A DNA stretch of 64,000 nt from a virus. The position numbers were made by a program, and so were the translations under genes. The stretch spans positions 62,001-126,000 of the IMG/VR virus record IMGVR_UViG_3300031857_007934. One strand, 5' to 3'. This document shows, in pieces, positions 62,842-64,000 of this stretch (its first letter is position 1; each line of letters starts with the position of its first letter). The notes beneath the pieces were generated by a model. The model saw only the letters and a program-made list of their open reading frames with translations, was not told where the DNA came from and did not search any database.

Positions 62842-63818
62842 TATACAAAACCTTCCTTACCGTTAATAAATCCACCTTCAGCAAACTTCTTAAGATCAAA
62901 TCTTGACACAGCACGTCTTGCATAATTTGGCTGGCAAGTAACAGTAACCGTTGATTTAGTTGGTACATAGTTTGGGGACGAATCTCCTGGTACAACCACA
63001 GGAATGTAATCAACATCCTGAGGCAGATCTACTGTAAAGTTTGTTATAACTACAGGAATATCATTAAGAACATATTTCCCATAACCGTTTAGTCTTGATA
63101 CTAAAGGAGGATTACCAGTTTTATCACCACTGCCATAAAACATTTTGGTCATAGTTCTTAAGAAATGTAAGCAAGCTACCCAATATAGTGCATCAGCTTC
63201 GTTCTCGTTGTAAAAATCACCTGTAATAGTTATATTATCAATACTGCTGTTCTGATATGCGTTGAAGGGGTAATTAGTATGTGTAGGCGAAATTTTTGCA
63301 TATGAAGCAGTATGCCCTAACAATATTGTTGGATTAAAAGGAAACACCATTCTGCCTCCAGTTCTACCTGTACCAGAAAAAGAAGCAAAAACAGGACTAG
63401 TTGCTATGTCAGCAGGAATACTTAAACTAACACGCCAGTCACCAGCTGTTGATGTATCTGTTCTGTTTGAAACAGCGTCTTCTCTAGCTATGGCAACTTG
63501 TACAGATCTATCACGTGGGTTAGCTCCAACAAACACTCCCTGTGCTGCATTGCCTACACCGCGGAAGGCGCCACCTATATTTTTGAGTCTAGAGCCATTG
63601 CCTAATAAGTTATCAACTATACCAGCTACTCTAGCTGCTTTATTAATAGTACTGCCAATGTTAGTGCCTGCAAGTATGCCGCCAAATTGGCTGTTAAATT
63701 TACCCAGTGTTGAGTTAAGGCCGCCAGTAATGCTGCCTATAACACCCGAGACACTAGAAAAGTTAGATGTTGCACTGTTAATTGCACCGCCTATATTAAA
63801 ACCACCAAATAATGACAT
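62841..63818 (-). CDS. Baseplate / tail-tube cap protein, gp48/gp54-like
   Basis: 325 residues. The N-terminus is Gly/Ser/Asn-rich and helical with repeated small residues. The C-terminal domain has F-P-F-N-P-T-I-L-L-G-H-T-A-S-Y, T-H-T-N-Y-P-F, I-T-G-D-F, F-L-R-T-M-T-K-M-F-Y-G, L-N-G-Y-G-K-Y and D-V-D-Y-I-P-V. I associate this pattern with the tube-cap/tube-initiator proteins of marine T4-like phages; I cannot separate gp48 from gp54. It is the first gene of the minus-strand tail block, with AGGAG 8 nt before the ATG. Confidence 0.6.
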   Translation of the reverse strand: MSLFGGFNIGGAINSATSNFSSVSGVIGSITGGLNSTLGKFNSQFGGILAGTNIGSTINKAARVAGIVDNLLGNGSRLKNIGGAFRGVGNAAQGVFVGANPRDRSVQVAIAREDAVSNRTDTSTAGDWRVSLSIPADIATSPVFASFSGTGRTGGRMVFPFNPTILLGHTASYAKISPTHTNYPFNAYQNSSIDNITITGDFYNENEADALYWVACLHFLRTMTKMFYGSGDKTGNPPLVSRLNGYGKYVLNDIPVVITNFTVDLPQDVDYIPVVVPGDSSPNYVPTKSTVTVTCQPNYARRAVSRFDLKKFAEGGFINGKEGFV

Positions 63819-63835
63819 AGATACTCTCCTGTAAG

Positions 63836-63843
63836 TATTTAGT
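63836..63843 (-). promoter_or_regulatory. Late-type promoter candidate (ACTAAATA) for the tail block
   Basis: The minus strand reads ACTAAATA 18 nt before the ATG at 63818, two bases from the T4-like late consensus. Its position matches the other octamers in the tail module. It abuts the -35 box of the divergent promoter on the other strand, sharing base 63843. Confidence 0.35.
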
Positions 63844-63871
63844 TGACAAAATTATCTATGTATATTATAAT
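63843..63871 (+). promoter_or_regulatory. Perfect-consensus sigma70 promoter
   Basis: TTGACA (63843-63848) and TATAAT (63866-63871) are separated by exactly 17 nt. Transcription would start near 63878 and read the plus-strand gene whose ATG is at 63895. Confidence 0.85.
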
Positions 63872-63894
63872 AGTTAGTGATCCGGAGAATCAGA

Positions 63895-64000
63895 ATGAAA
63901 ACAAAAAATTATTTAAACAATAAAGACATACTAGCAGAGATTCATAAATCAAAAAATACGTATTGTAGCTATGTATCACCAGAATACGGCGACTATGACA
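63895..64000 (+). CDS. Start of a plus-strand gene; N-terminus resembles late sigma factor gp55 (3' end outside window)
   Basis: ATG at 63895 with GGAG about 8 nt upstream and a perfect sigma70 promoter behind it. Only 35 residues are visible (M-K-T-K-N-Y-L-N-N-K-D-I-L-A-E-I-H-K-S-K ...). The N-Y-x-N-N-K-(D/E)-x-L motif occurs at the N-terminus of T4-like gp55, the sigma factor for late transcription, but it also starts other small phage proteins. The downstream continuation would decide. Orientation is opposite to the tail genes. Confidence 0.45.
   Translation, partial: MKTKNYLNNKDILAEIHKSKNTYCSYVSPEYGDYD

Noticed and set aside
1-64000. tRNA genes, insertion sequences, integrase/attachment sites or CRISPR arrays
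   Set aside because: Gaps between genes are too short for tRNAs (mostly under 60 nt, the longest about 105 nt), and no transposase, integrase or spaced direct repeats were recognised.

Overview
The window looks like a piece of an AT-rich marine T4-like myovirus genome (about one third GC by eye; not computed). The right-hand 37 kb is a contractile-tail baseplate and tail-fibre module in the minus orientation, recognisable by gp25-, gp6- and gp53-type proteins and a needle/hub protein. Marine features are the family of fibre proteins sharing a GKNY..GYGE..ENF N-terminus and one giant structural gene of 15.4 kb (5131 aa). No tRNA, IS element or CRISPR array was seen, and no gene-free stretch exceeds about 105 nt. 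The host cannot be determined from the sequence.

Layout. (1) 1-2483, plus strand: the C-terminal end of a QueC-like protein, then two radical SAM genes. (2) 2464-27250, minus strand: 25 genes packed with overlaps of 1 to 20 nt (largest gap 1 nt), almost certainly one operon. It starts at a sigma70-like promoter (27326-27353) and ends in a 20-nt antisense overlap with the plus-strand genes. It encodes 11 radical SAM enzymes (13 with the two plus-strand ones), three pairs of glycosyltransferase-like proteins, two SGNH hydrolases, a 2OG-Fe(II) dioxygenase, a class I methyltransferase, a pair of distantly related unknown proteins, a 461-aa repeat protein and a 117-aa leading protein. (3) 27356-63818, minus strand: two related virion proteins, three tail-fibre paralogues, a 200-aa protein, the giant protein, gp6, gp25, a gp5-like hub ending in an M15 peptidase domain, a lysozyme-like protein, a 1112-aa hub-type protein, gp53 and a gp48/54-like protein. 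TATAAATA-like late promoter candidates lie in several of its gaps. (4) 63843-64000, plus strand: a perfect-consensus sigma70 promoter and the first codons of a protein whose start resembles the late sigma factor gp55.

How the genes work together. The tail genes build a baseplate that carries two different peptidoglycan-cleaving domains and large receptor-binding structures. The radical SAM/glycosyltransferase operon is the remarkable part. Its promoter type suggests earlier expression than the tail genes. Its content (radical chemistry, sugar transfer, ester hydrolysis or acyl transfer, hydroxylation, methylation) suggests multi-step modification of a glycan, glycoconjugate or protein target; the substrate is unknown. 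Almost every non-radical-SAM family occurs twice, and one radical SAM protein is a circular permutation of its relatives. This operon is my candidate for an undescribed system.
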